Source of the DNA: Sphingobacteriales bacterium
GTDB taxonomy: Bacteria > Bacteroidota > Bacteroidia > Sphingobacteriales > Sphingobacteriaceae
Assembly (NCBI GenBank): GCA_015655115.1
Contig: JAATFQ010000050.1
Span: 1 to 44,292, forward strand
Reading direction: 5' to 3'
Length of the DNA: 44,292 bases
The notes beneath the pieces are model-generated. The model had not been told where the DNA came from and did not search any database. It worked only from the letters and a program-made list of their open reading frames with translations. A program made the translations under genes and the position numbers. Shown piece after piece: positions 7,899 to 15,912 of the stretch (positions are counted from its first letter, which is position 1; each line of letters begins with the position of its first letter).

Positions 7899-8879
7899 TT
7901 GAAACAACCACAAAAAATATTGGTGATCAGATTTAGTTCAATGGGTGATATTATTTATACCACGCCGGTTGTCCGATGCCTGAAACAACAAATCCCAAAT
8001 TGCGAAGTTCATTTCCTGACAAAGGAACAATTTAAATATATCTATCAGCAAAATCCGTATTTAACGAAACTCCACATCCTGAAGCCCAGCCTGTCGGATA
8101 CCATAAAGGATATTAAAGCCGAGAAATTTGATCTGATCATCGACCTGCACAACAATCTGCGTACGTCAATTATTAAATTCCGTACACAAATCCCTTCTTC
8201 TACTTATAAAAAAGACCGGATAAATAAATGGCTGGCGCTGAAATTTAAATGGTCAAAGCTTTTTTCTAAAGACCACCTGGTAGACAGATACCTGGAAACA
8301 GTAAAATTTATTGGGGTAAAGAACGACAATAAGCCTATAGATTATTATGTAGCTAAACCTTATCAGCTGGAAGAATTTCTGCCGCCTTCCCACCAGGGTA
8401 AATTCATTGCCTTCATTATTGGTGCAACACACTTCACTAAAAGGATGCCCAACAAAAAGATTATTGAAATCTGTAAAGGCATTGATCTTCCGATAGTACT
8501 GCTGGGCGGTAATGACGTAAAAAGTAATGCTGAACAGATCTGCGCTGCCGTGGGCTCCAGGGTGTACTCAACCTGCGGACTAACTAATCTGGATCAATCG
8601 GTATTTATTGTTTCTAAAGCACATAAGGTAATTGGCTTCGATACTGGCTTAACACATATCGCCGAAGCTTTCAATATGCCAATCGCTTCAGTATGGGGTG
8701 GTACAACGCCAGACTTACTGGGTGTTTTTCCTTATAAGGTTAAAGATTCACTCGTGGTAGGCATAGATTTATCATGCCGGCCATGCTCTAAATTCGGACT
8801 GGAAAAATGTCCGCTGGGACATTTTAAATGTATGAAAAACATTCCTGAGGAGATAATTGTTGATTTCTCAAACGGATAA
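7899..8879 (+). CDS. Glycosyltransferase family 9 (lipopolysaccharide heptosyltransferase-like)
   Basis: GT9 enzymes move heptose from ADP-heptose to lipid A-core on the inner membrane face. The 326-residue protein begins ILVIRFSSMGDIIYTTPVV, with the catalytic-region Asp16. It carries the C-terminal donor-site motif GFDTGLTHIAEAF (246-258) and a Cys-rich tail (CRPC...CPLGHFKCM, 293-311) known from many Bacteroidota GT9 proteins. The start is the TTG at 7899. An in-frame TAA at 7884 lies just upstream and the next ATG falls inside the conserved SSMGD motif, so TTG is forced. Its place after three ADP-heptose genes supports a heptosyltransferase role. The exact acceptor is unknown. Confidence 0.9.
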   Translation: MKQPQKILVIRFSSMGDIIYTTPVVRCLKQQIPNCEVHFLTKEQFKYIYQQNPYLTKLHILKPSLSDTIKDIKAEKFDLIIDLHNNLRTSIIKFRTQIPSSTYKKDRINKWLALKFKWSKLFSKDHLVDRYLETVKFIGVKNDNKPIDYYVAKPYQLEEFLPPSHQGKFIAFIIGATHFTKRMPNKKIIEICKGIDLPIVLLGGNDVKSNAEQICAAVGSRVYSTCGLTNLDQSVFIVSKAHKVIGFDTGLTHIAEAFNMPIASVWGGTTPDLLGVFPYKVKDSLVVGIDLSCRPCSKFGLEKCPLGHFKCMKNIPEEIIVDFSNG

Positions 8880-8894
8880 TCTAAATACCAGCAT

Positions 8895-9395
8895 ATGGGT
8901 AAGCGCATTGTATTGATAAGGCATGGCAAATCTGATTGGGCAGATAGCAGTATGACAGATTTTGAAAGGCCTTTGAACCATCGGGGCCATAAGAATGCAT
9001 TGGAAATGGCTGAGCGGCTGACTAAAAAAGAACTGATCCCCGAGTTAATTGTGAGTAGTCCGGCAAAAAGGGCCATCACCACTGCACAACACTTTTCGGA
9101 TATCTGGTACATCTCTAAGAATGATATCCAGCAAGAATCAACAATTTATGAAGCCAATTCTACAGCCTTACTGCATGTAGTCAACAGTCTGGATGACCGC
9201 TTTAGCTTCGTTTCACTATTTGGGCATAACCCAGGACTAACGGACTTTACCAATTTCCTGGCTGATGCGCATATTTATAATATACCCACAGCAGGAACAG
9301 TAGTGATAGATTTCCCATTTGACAGCTGGGCGATGGTAAGTTACCACACAGGAGAAATGGTATCTTTTGATTTCCCCAAAAACGCAGATGCATAA
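8895..9395 (+). CDS. SixA-like histidine phosphatase
   Basis: This 166-residue protein belongs to the histidine phosphatase superfamily. It has the LIRHGKSDW motif (phospho-accepting His10), SSPAKRA with Arg59, and FGHNP with His111, plus the D-F-E-R-P-L-N-x-R-G segment (22-31) characteristic of SixA. E. coli SixA dephosphorylates Hpt domains, but the substrate here is not known. It is the last gene of the heptose operon, 15 bp after the glycosyltransferase. A sugar-phosphate phosphatase role is therefore an alternative, especially since no GmhB is encoded in the window. Confidence 0.85.
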   Translation: MGKRIVLIRHGKSDWADSSMTDFERPLNHRGHKNALEMAERLTKKELIPELIVSSPAKRAITTAQHFSDIWYISKNDIQQESTIYEANSTALLHVVNSLDDRFSFVSLFGHNPGLTDFTNFLADAHIYNIPTAGTVVIDFPFDSWAMVSYHTGEMVSFDFPKNADA

Positions 9396-9486
9396 TAGCA
9401 AACGGGTATTTGTAATTTCAAAAAAAGAAACGTACCTGTAAACAGAGATCACATCTACTAAACATTCATTTATTTTAAACGTGCAT

Positions 9487-10350
9487 CTAAAAATGCAGAT
9501 GTTTAACAGTCAGACCATTATTGATCAGCTGTTTCAAAGAATCAATACCAATTCTTAAATGTGTTTCTACGTAATTAGTAGTCACACTACTATCACTTTC
9601 TGCGGTTTTAACGCCTTCAGGGATCATTGGCTGATCTGAAACCAGTAACAAGGCACCAGTAGGGATCTTATTGGCAAAGCCTGTGGTAAAAATCGTAGCT
9701 GTTTCCATATCCACAGCCATGGCTCGTAGAGTTTTAAGATATTTCTTAAATTCTTTATCATGCTCCCAAACTCTGCGGTTTGTGGTATAACAAGTCCCGG
9801 TCCAGTAATCACGTGAATGGTCACGTATGGTTGTAGATATTGCTTTCTGCAGCGCAAAGGCAGGTAGTGCAGGAACCTCAGCAGGCATATAATCATTTGA
9901 AGTACCTTCTCCCCTGATTGCCGCAATAGGTAAAATCAGGTCACCCAACTGATTTTTCTTTTTCAATCCACCGCATTTCCCTAAAAATAAGACTGCTTTA
10001 GGCATAATTGCACTCAGCAAATCCATCATCGTAGCCGCAAGCGGGCTGCCCATGCCGAAATTGATAATAGTAATACCATTTGCGGTAACACTCTGCATTG
10101 GCTTATCAATCCCCATGATCGGCGCATTATCATGCCATTCTGAAAACATCTGCACATACTTACTGAAATTTGTCAGCAAAATATATTGTCCGAACTCTTC
10201 CAGCGGGCGACCGGTATATCTTGGCAGCCAGTTCTTCACAATTTCGCCCTTAGTTTTTAATCCAGATTTGACAGGAGATTCTACTTCCTTAACTTTCTTC
10301 ACTTTTGGTGCTGTCTCTTCGTCTTTTTTCACTTCTTTTTCTTCATTCAT
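9487..10350 (-). CDS. amn: AMP nucleosidase, short Bacteroidota form
   Basis: AMP nucleosidase hydrolyses AMP to adenine and ribose 5-phosphate in the cytosol, helping to set adenylate levels. The 287 residues form a nucleoside phosphorylase fold with FGMGSP (98-103), FLGKCGG (122-128), RGEGTSNDYMP (146-156), AVDMETAT (212-219) and the catalytic SDQP (238-241). A lysine/glutamate-rich N-terminal tail covers residues 1-35. The ATG at 10350 begins this acidic/basic tail. The longer frame from 10407 adds a stretch without homology and is rejected. The protein is shorter than E. coli Amn because it lacks that protein's N-terminal regulatory domain. It converges on the SixA gene. Confidence 0.88.
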   Translation of the reverse strand: MNEEKEVKKDEETAPKVKKVKEVESPVKSGLKTKGEIVKNWLPRYTGRPLEEFGQYILLTNFSKYVQMFSEWHDNAPIMGIDKPMQSVTANGITIINFGMGSPLAATMMDLLSAIMPKAVLFLGKCGGLKKKNQLGDLILPIAAIRGEGTSNDYMPAEVPALPAFALQKAISTTIRDHSRDYWTGTCYTTNRRVWEHDKEFKKYLKTLRAMAVDMETATIFTTGFANKIPTGALLLVSDQPMIPEGVKTAESDSSVTTNYVETHLRIGIDSLKQLINNGLTVKHLHF

Positions 10351-10455
10351 ATATTTATTTTTTAAATTTTTACTTTTGTTTATTCGATATCCTCTTTGAA
10401 ATATCAAATCATATAGCAGCCTACCGAAAAACCTTTTTTTACCGCCTAAGAATCA

Positions 10456-10527
10456 GTTAATGGTGTTGCATCCAGAATTACCATGATAATGCACATTCTG
10501 CCTATACCGGCGATCATCAATTGAAAT
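10456..10527 (-). pseudogene. Possible META-domain-like coding remnant
   Basis: In the 285-bp gap between clpX and amn, the minus strand reads ISIDDRRYRQ followed by HGNSGCNTIN and then a stop. The GNSGCN core resembles the GCN-containing turn of META/HslJ lipoprotein domains. No start or downstream part survives. The match is short and made from memory. I see nothing else in this gap apart from the clpX terminator. Confidence 0.2.
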
Positions 10528-10602
10528 GTTGCTTTTACATTTCCGGATCCTCCGTCTTATAGTACAATGCTAAATAGATTTTTCTATGTAAAATAACAAG
10601 AT

Positions 10603-10637
10603 AAAAAAAAATCCCCGTTAAACGGGGATTTTTTTTT
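10603..10637 (-). terminator. Intrinsic terminator after clpX
   Basis: ATCCCCG (10611-10617) pairs with CGGGGAT (10623-10629) around a 5-nt loop. It is flanked by A8 before and T8-9 after, so each strand has a U-tract. It overlaps the clpX stop codon and ends the tig-clpP-clpX region. The symmetry suggests that it can act in both directions. Confidence 0.9.
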
Positions 10638-11877
10638 AAGCGGCCTTTAGCTTTTTAAAATCGGCCTTTTCAAATTTTTCTACCGCGTAATCGAGCGAGA
10701 TAACCAGTTCCTTTACAGTTGGGTCTGACGGGATATCAAACATGGCGTCGAGCATAATGGCCTCGCAAATGGAGCGTAGCCCCCTGGCACCTAATTTATA
10801 TTCCATTGCTTTATCCACAATAAAATCTAAAACATCATCCTCAAAAACCAGTTTCACCCCTTCAAATTCAAACAACTTCACATATTGACGGAACAAAGAG
10901 TTTTTAGGTTCCGTTAATATATTCCGCAAGGCTTGTTTATCCAAAGGATTAAGGTGGGTTAATACCGGCACACGTCCTATCAGTTCAGGAATCAAACCAA
11001 ATGATTTCAAATCCTGAGGAGTGATATATTTGTATAAGTTTTCCAGATCAAGTTCTGTATCATCCTTTTTAACCTTATATCCTACCGCCTGCGTACGCAA
11101 ACGGTTAGCAATTTTACGTTCGATACCATCAAAGGCACCCCCACATATAAAGAGGATATTATTGGTATTTACAGGAATCATCTTCTGATCAGGATGCTTA
11201 CGCCCGCCCTGAGGAGGAACATTCACTACGGTACCTTCCAGAATCTTCAGCAGGGCCTGCTGTACGCCTTCTCCTGATACATCTCTGGTAATAGATGGGT
11301 TATCACTCTTACGTGCTACCTTATCCACCTCATCGATATATACGATTCCGCGTTCAGCAGAAGCGACGTCATAATCCGCAGCCTGAAGCAAACGCGTCAG
11401 GATACTTTCCACATCTTCCCCAACATATCCGGCTTCAGTTAATACTGTAGCATCACAAATACAAAAAGGAACATGCAATATCTTAGCAATAGTCTTAGCC
11501 AGTAAAGTTTTACCTGTACCAGTTTCACCTACCAGCATGATATTCGATTTTTCAATCTCCACTTCATCTGCCTGGTCAACCTTTTGTCCCAATCTTTTAT
11601 AATGATTGTATACCGCTACAGAAAGTACCTTTTTAGCATCGTCCTGGCCTATAACATATTGGTCAATATGAGCTTTAATTTCCATTGGCTTCAAAAGCGT
11701 CACTGAAGCATCCAGCGGTTTCGAATGTTTGCTACCGAATTCCTGAAGCACCAGTTGATTAGCCTGAGTCACACATTTTTCACAAATGAATGCATCAAGC
11801 CCTTCAATAAGCATTAAAGTATCCTGCTTACTTGAACCGCAAAATGAGCAACGGGACTCTTTAGTTTGTTTAGCCAT
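10636..11877 (-). CDS. clpX: ATP-dependent Clp protease ATP-binding subunit ClpX
   Basis: ClpX is the hexameric AAA+ unfoldase that feeds substrates to ClpP in the cytosol. The 413-residue protein has the N-terminal zinc-binding domain (Cys10, Cys13, Cys32, Cys35), Walker A GETGTGKT (117-124), the pore loop GYVG (150-153), Walker B VYIDE (179-183), the RKH loop (226-228) and the GRVPVL motif at 301. Length and motifs are standard. Only three bases separate it from the upstream clpP, so the two are co-transcribed and probably translationally linked. Confidence 0.98.
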   Translation of the reverse strand: MAKQTKESRCSFCGSSKQDTLMLIEGLDAFICEKCVTQANQLVLQEFGSKHSKPLDASVTLLKPMEIKAHIDQYVIGQDDAKKVLSVAVYNHYKRLGQKVDQADEVEIEKSNIMLVGETGTGKTLLAKTIAKILHVPFCICDATVLTEAGYVGEDVESILTRLLQAADYDVASAERGIVYIDEVDKVARKSDNPSITRDVSGEGVQQALLKILEGTVVNVPPQGGRKHPDQKMIPVNTNNILFICGGAFDGIERKIANRLRTQAVGYKVKKDDTELDLENLYKYITPQDLKSFGLIPELIGRVPVLTHLNPLDKQALRNILTEPKNSLFRQYVKLFEFEGVKLVFEDDVLDFIVDKAMEYKLGARGLRSICEAIMLDAMFDIPSDPTVKELVISLDYAVEKFEKADFKKLKAA

Positions 11878-11880
11878 TAT

Positions 11881-12573
11881 CTATTTTTTTGTGTTCGTAC
11901 CTAAAACTTCATCAATCATGCCAAAGCTTTTTGCTTCATCAGCTTTCATCCAGTAGTCACGATCTGAAGCTTTCTCCACCCACTCATAAGATTGTCCCGA
12001 GTGCTGAGAAATGATATCATATAATTCTTTTTTCAATTTAAGCATTTCCCTTAAATTAATCTCCATGTCTGAAGCAACCCCCTGAGAACCACCAGAAGGC
12101 TGGTGAATCATCACACGTGAGTGAGGTAAAGCAGCGCGTTTACCGTTTGCACCTGCAACAAGTAATACGGCGCCCATAGATGCTGCCATACCTGTACAGA
12201 TCGTTGCTACATCAGGAGTAATATACTGCATCGTATCATAAATACCTAAGCCTGCATAAACAGAACCACCCGGTGAATTGATATAAATCTGTATATCTCT
12301 GTTGTTATCTGTTGATTGCAGAAATAATAACTGAGCCTGGATGATATTGGCATTGCCATCATGGATAGCATCACCTAAAAATATAATCCTGTCCATCATT
12401 AAACGGGAGAATACATCCATCTGAGCAACGTTTAACTGGCGCTCTTCAATGATATAAGGAGTCATGCTTTTTGGATTATTATTAGTTTGTCCAATAAAGC
12501 GGTCTACGTTTAAACCGTTGATACGGTGATGCTTAACTGCGTATTTTCTAAATTCGTCTTTATCTATATTCAT
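11881..12573 (-). CDS. clpP: ATP-dependent Clp protease proteolytic subunit ClpP
   Basis: ClpP is the tetradecameric serine peptidase of the ClpXP machine. The 230 residues contain the oxyanion-loop motif SPGGSVYAG (100-108), nucleophile Ser132 in GMAASMGAV, catalytic His157 in MIHQPSGG, and Asp206 in SDRDYWM. The N-terminal extension is about 30 residues longer than in E. coli and may include a propeptide. It lies between tig and clpX, 170 bp after tig. A hairpin at 12677-12701 in the tig-clpP gap suggests partly separate expression. Confidence 0.97.
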   Translation of the reverse strand: MNIDKDEFRKYAVKHHRINGLNVDRFIGQTNNNPKSMTPYIIEERQLNVAQMDVFSRLMMDRIIFLGDAIHDGNANIIQAQLLFLQSTDNNRDIQIYINSPGGSVYAGLGIYDTMQYITPDVATICTGMAASMGAVLLVAGANGKRAALPHSRVMIHQPSGGSQGVASDMEINLREMLKLKKELYDIISQHSGQSYEWVEKASDRDYWMKADEAKSFGMIDEVLGTNTKK

Positions 12574-12676
12574 GAGTACTGTTTTTTATTATTTTATATT
12601 GCTTGGGTACCAAAGTAATCAAACTAAGTTGACATTTTATGTGGCTACTGTAAATTTTAAATAGCTGTATATAAAC

Positions 12677-12701
12677 AAGGCGACTTTGATAAAGCCGCCT
12701 T
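12677..12701 (-). terminator. Hairpin in the tig-clpP gap
   Basis: AAGGCGaCTTT and AAAGcCGCCTT form an 11-bp stem with one mismatch around a 3-nt loop. It lies 43 bp after the tig stop on the minus strand and is followed by GTTTATATA, a poor U-tract. It is probably a weak terminator or attenuator between tig and clpPX. Confidence 0.5.
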
Positions 12702-12743
12702 ATAAGTTTGAATATTTAGTTAAAATACTGCTGTACCTACAGC

Positions 12744-14090
12744 TTATTTCATCTCTATAAATTCATTATAAGCTAAATCTTTTTGGTCTAAAGTAGCAAC
12801 CGACTGAATATATTCAAACACTTTAAGCGCTTTCACTTCTTCAAAAATACGGTTACCATTATCCTTCTCTTTCAGGAAAGTAGTAGTATATTCTGCTAAC
12901 TGATCTTCAGGCATCGGAGCAGGACTGTACATTCTGAACTGTGCATCTAAACGTTGTTTAGCAGTTTCAAACACGTCCTGATATTTAATTTCGATCTTGT
13001 TGTCTTTAATGATCTTATTTTCGATTAAAGTCCATTTCAGGTTTTTTGCAAAATCATCATAACCTTCAGCAAGTTCAACATCCGTCAATTTCTCGTTAGT
13101 AGCTTTAAGCCATTTACGCAAAAACTCATCCGGAAGATCAATATTTACACTTTCAGTAAGTTGTGTGTACATATCATTCTGCAATTTTCGATCTGCATCC
13201 TGCTTAAACATTCCTTCAACTTCTTCCGTGATCTTTGCAATAAAACCAGCTTCGTCAGTTACTACACCTTCACCAAATATTTTATCAAAGAACTCCTGAT
13301 TCAAATCTGCTTCCTCTAAACGGTTTACGTTTTTCACCGTTCCCCTAAAGTTAGATTTCAAATCTTTTGCTTCTTCTTCAGCAATGTTCAACAATTTAGC
13401 GATTACCGTTTCATTGTTGTCAAAAGCTTTCTGAACATCTATTTCAAATACATCGTCTTTCTTCAGGCCTGTTAAAGATTTAAGGATAGTCTCATCTTTA
13501 ATTAAATCCAAACGGATAGATCCTGTACTGGTAATGCCACCTTCAAAAACTGAACCATCAGGCGAAAGTTGTGCTAATTCGGCATAAAGTACATCATCAC
13601 CTGCCGAAACTTCTGGATTTGTCATTTTGCCATAGCTGCGGCGGATGTTTTTAATACGTGAAGCTAAAGTTTCTTCGTCAGCTTTCAAATTAAATTGGGT
13701 GAATTTGTCTTTCGCAGAAATGTTCAGTTCAATAGCAGGTGCCAAACCTAATTCATAATCAAATTCGAACTCGTCTGTGCCATCCCATTTAAAAGCTTTA
13801 ACATCATTCTGCATTGGCAATGGCTGTCCAAGTACTTCAACTTTATTGTCAGTAAGATATTTGCTCAGCGATTCGCTCAGCAGGTTATTTATTTCTTCTA
13901 CTAAAATACTCCTGCCGTACGTTCTTTTAATATGCGAAGCAGGTACCATTCCTTTACGGAAACCAGGAACCGTAGCTTTTTTAGCTTGTTCTCTTATAAT
14001 TTTATCGACCTTCTCAGTATAATCTTCAGGCGAAATCTTGATTTTTACAACTGCGTTTAAGTCGTTAATTTTTTCCTGTGTAATATTCAT
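12744..14090 (-). CDS. tig: Trigger factor
   Basis: Trigger factor is the ribosome-bound chaperone that meets nascent chains at the exit tunnel. The 448-residue protein has an N-terminal ribosome-binding domain with the signature VPGFRKGMVPASHIKRTYG (about 41-59). The middle peptidyl-prolyl isomerase region is diverged (about 150-240), and the C-terminal half is helical and highly charged. The diverged PPIase domain is common in Bacteroidota. The gene order tig-clpP-clpX is the widely conserved one and supports the call. Confidence 0.95.
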   Translation of the reverse strand: MNITQEKINDLNAVVKIKISPEDYTEKVDKIIREQAKKATVPGFRKGMVPASHIKRTYGRSILVEEINNLLSESLSKYLTDNKVEVLGQPLPMQNDVKAFKWDGTDEFEFDYELGLAPAIELNISAKDKFTQFNLKADEETLASRIKNIRRSYGKMTNPEVSAGDDVLYAELAQLSPDGSVFEGGITSTGSIRLDLIKDETILKSLTGLKKDDVFEIDVQKAFDNNETVIAKLLNIAEEEAKDLKSNFRGTVKNVNRLEEADLNQEFFDKIFGEGVVTDEAGFIAKITEEVEGMFKQDADRKLQNDMYTQLTESVNIDLPDEFLRKWLKATNEKLTDVELAEGYDDFAKNLKWTLIENKIIKDNKIEIKYQDVFETAKQRLDAQFRMYSPAPMPEDQLAEYTTTFLKEKDNGNRIFEEVKALKVFEYIQSVATLDQKDLAYNEFIEMK

Positions 14091-14161
14091 CTTTCTGAAT
14101 CAATTTTAATGTCTTTATCAAAAGGTAAATCCTTCCATGCTGCCCTCATCAATAGAGGTGC

Positions 14162-14193
14162 CAAAAGTATTATTTTTTCCTGAAATAGACAAA
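14162..14193 (-). promoter_or_regulatory. tig promoter (TTTG -33 and TACTTTTG -7)
   Basis: On the minus strand, TTTG (14193-14190) and TACTTTTG (14169-14162) are separated by 20 bp. This matches the Bacteroidota consensus TTTG-N19-21-TAnnTTTG. It would start transcription near 14155, about 65 nt before the tig start codon. Confidence 0.6.
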
Positions 14194-14332
14194 ATGTGTT
14201 TGTAACAGCGGATATAAAAGCTGCATTATCTGCGGCCTGCCAAAATAGCTGTCCTTAACACAGCCATAATGTTTAGTTAAAACCTTGCTCATGATAGCTT
14301 AATACATTTGCCGCTTATCTAAACAACAACAT

Positions 14333-14511
14333 ATGAAATACACTTAACTATTTGCTTTCCTGATCTTAAGCCTCACAAGCCGTAAAAAAACGCAGATAAT
14401 GTTGCTGAATAAGAGTTTTTCGTCAATGAAAATCCTTCAACGTTCGCTGAAATCGCTTCTATTTCAGGCGATGGCGTAATTAAAGTTTATACGCCAAAGA
14501 CAATATCATAA
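14333..14511 (+). pseudogene. Decayed small lipoprotein gene
   Basis: The 432-bp gap between tig and the MarR-GNAT gene contains a coding ghost. From the ATG at 14333 it reads MKYT, a stop, then LFAFLILSLTS-R-KK, a lipoprotein signal whose lipobox cysteine (TGT) appears changed to arginine (CGT) at 14381. After a 7-A run at 14384-14390 the frame shifts. It continues as NADNVAE, a stop, and EFFVNENPSTFAEIAS through to VYTPKTIS and a final TAA at 14509. Two stops, one shift and one lost lipobox residue make it a pseudogene. The family is not recognised. The rest of the gap (14200-14332) holds nothing I can identify. Confidence 0.55.
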
Positions 14512-14522
14512 TGACCATAGTA

Positions 14523-15470
14523 CTATGCTAAATTTAATTCCATCTGGATATTGCAACGTTCATATGGAGAAGGTATACCAGTAATTTTTTTGAATCCCAG
14601 TTTATTGTATAAATTAATTGCTGGTTTCAGTATAGTATTACTTTCGAGGTATAAACGCTTTGCCCCCACATCCTTAGCCTTAGCTATTGCTGCATTGCCT
14701 AATAACCAGCCAATGCCTTTTCCTTTCGCCTTTGGCGACACCGCCATTTTTGCCAGTTCATAAGTATTTCCTTCCATTTTAATCAGCGCACAGGTGCCCA
14801 AAGGCTCATTATTATAAGTAGCGATAAGAATAAAACCACCTTTATCGAGGATGTATTCTTCAGGGTGGTCGAGCGATTTATGATCTGATTCTTCCATTTT
14901 AAACCAGGTTGTAATCCACTCTTCGTTTAGCTGCTTAAAGGATTCCTTGTGTTCAGGCGCGTACATGATGATTTTCACATCAGCACTTTCACGCAGCTTC
15001 TTCTCCTCCTGCACTCTTTTAAACAAGCTCTTTTGTTCCAGCAAGTATTCCCATTCTTCAATGGCTTTCCAGAGATTATACTGCGACTCGTTAATTGCGT
15101 TCTCTATAGCACTGTTTACATCAGCATATTGCGCCTGTATACGCTCGTTGACAATACGTGCTTTACCAGTCAGTCCGATATAATTTTTTCTTCCGTCACT
15201 TTTGTCTGGCTTTTCTTCTGCAAAACCCTGGCTTACCATTTCTTTCACAATAGTACTCACCGAAGGATGAGAATGGCCAATCTCCTGCGCAATTTGAGTG
15301 ATAGACTTATTCTCTCCTGCAGCCAATGAATAAAATACGGGGAACCATTTGGGCTGAAGGGTTACGTCATACAGAGAATAAACTTCTGCCGCCTGATCTG
15401 TTATCAATTCACTAAGCCTCCGCAGCCTGCTGCCTAGTGCCATTTTTCCAACCTTGTTATAAAATTCCAT
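14523..15470 (-). CDS. Bifunctional MarR-family regulator / GNAT acetyltransferase
   Basis: This is a 315-residue fusion. Residues about 1-150 form a MarR winged helix, with a recognition helix region around ITQIAQEIGHSHPSVSTIVKEM and a wing around KSDGRKNYIGLT. Residues about 165-315 form a GNAT acetyltransferase with the acetyl-CoA loop in MAVSPKAKGKGIGWLLG and the YLESN..L.PAINLYNKLGFKK segment. MarR-GNAT fusions are a known protein type and often act as regulators in which the acetyltransferase part may sense a metabolite or CoA. A near-perfect palindromic operator lies 14 bp upstream of the start, arguing for autoregulation. The target of acetylation is unknown. Confidence 0.9.
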   Translation of the reverse strand: MEFYNKVGKMALGSRLRRLSELITDQAAEVYSLYDVTLQPKWFPVFYSLAAGENKSITQIAQEIGHSHPSVSTIVKEMVSQGFAEEKPDKSDGRKNYIGLTGKARIVNERIQAQYADVNSAIENAINESQYNLWKAIEEWEYLLEQKSLFKRVQEEKKLRESADVKIIMYAPEHKESFKQLNEEWITTWFKMEESDHKSLDHPEEYILDKGGFILIATYNNEPLGTCALIKMEGNTYELAKMAVSPKAKGKGIGWLLGNAAIAKAKDVGAKRLYLESNTILKPAINLYNKLGFKKITGIPSPYERCNIQMELNLA

Positions 15471-15483
15471 TAAAAAATACTAG

Positions 15484-15503
15484 TTACGTAATCAATTACG
15501 TAA
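15484..15503 (-). promoter_or_regulatory. Palindromic operator TTACGTAAT-CA-ATTACGTAA upstream of the MarR-GNAT gene
   Basis: Two perfect 9-bp arms, each built around the palindrome TTACGTAA, are separated by 2 bp. The size and symmetry fit a MarR dimer site. It sits 14-33 bp before the start codon of the only nearby MarR gene, where bound protein would block transcription initiation or early elongation. Confidence 0.7.
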
Positions 15504-15684
15504 ATATAGAAATATCTTTTTATTTGCTGCTTTAATCAGTGGCGATAATTAAATTATGACTGAAAACTGATACCAGTTGCATTGACTCGAAATGTATTTA
15601 AGTAGAGATTGACAAGGGTCAATAGACCTTTGGCAGGTTAGGATGGATCCATGACTACTGACGGATCCAAGAATATCTTAAAAC
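15504..15684. other. Gap between MarR-GNAT promoter region and tRNA terminator
   Basis: I see no gene here. Two hairpins are visible. CAAGGGTC (15613-15620) pairs with GACCTTTG (15625-15632), with one G-T pair. TGGATCC (15644-15650) pairs with GGATCCA (15663-15669) across a 12-nt loop. Neither has an evident function. Confidence 0.4.
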
Positions 15685-15711
15685 AAAAAAACAGCCCTTT
15701 TGGGACTGTTT
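15685..15711 (-). terminator. Intrinsic terminator after tRNA-Leu
   Basis: On the minus strand, ACAG(T)CCC and GGGCTGT form a 7-bp stem with a single-base bulge around AAAA, followed by seven T. It lies 11 bp after the tRNA 3' end. Confidence 0.8.
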
Positions 15712-15721
15712 TCAATGTTAG

Positions 15722-15803
15722 TGCGGATGAAGGGACTCGAACCCCCACGCCGTGAAGCGCCAGATCCTAAGTCTGGTGCGGCTACCAATTACGCCACATC
15801 CGC
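15722..15803 (-). tRNA. tRNA-Leu (anticodon UAG)
   Basis: The acceptor arm GCGGATG (15803-15797) pairs with CATCCGC (15729-15723), with discriminator A. The anticodon stem CCAGA/TCTGG holds the loop CTTAGGA with anticodon TAG. There is a long variable arm (CGCTTCACGGCG), as in class II tRNAs, and a T-loop GTTCGAGTC. No CCA is encoded. The length is 82 nt. Confidence 0.97.
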
Positions 15804-15912
15804 GTTTTTTTTAATTCCTTAGGACTGCAAAGATAGGGATAGTTATTACATCTCAAAACCCTTTTAGGTTTATTTTACTTAAAAAACCCTAAGCCATTCA
15901 TCTTAAGGCTTT

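Noticed and set aside
9477..9503. Hairpin AAAC..TGCAT / ATGCA..GTTT between the SixA-like gene and amn
   Set aside because: The stem has an internal loop and is weak, and it overlaps the amn stop codon, so I cannot defend it as a terminator.
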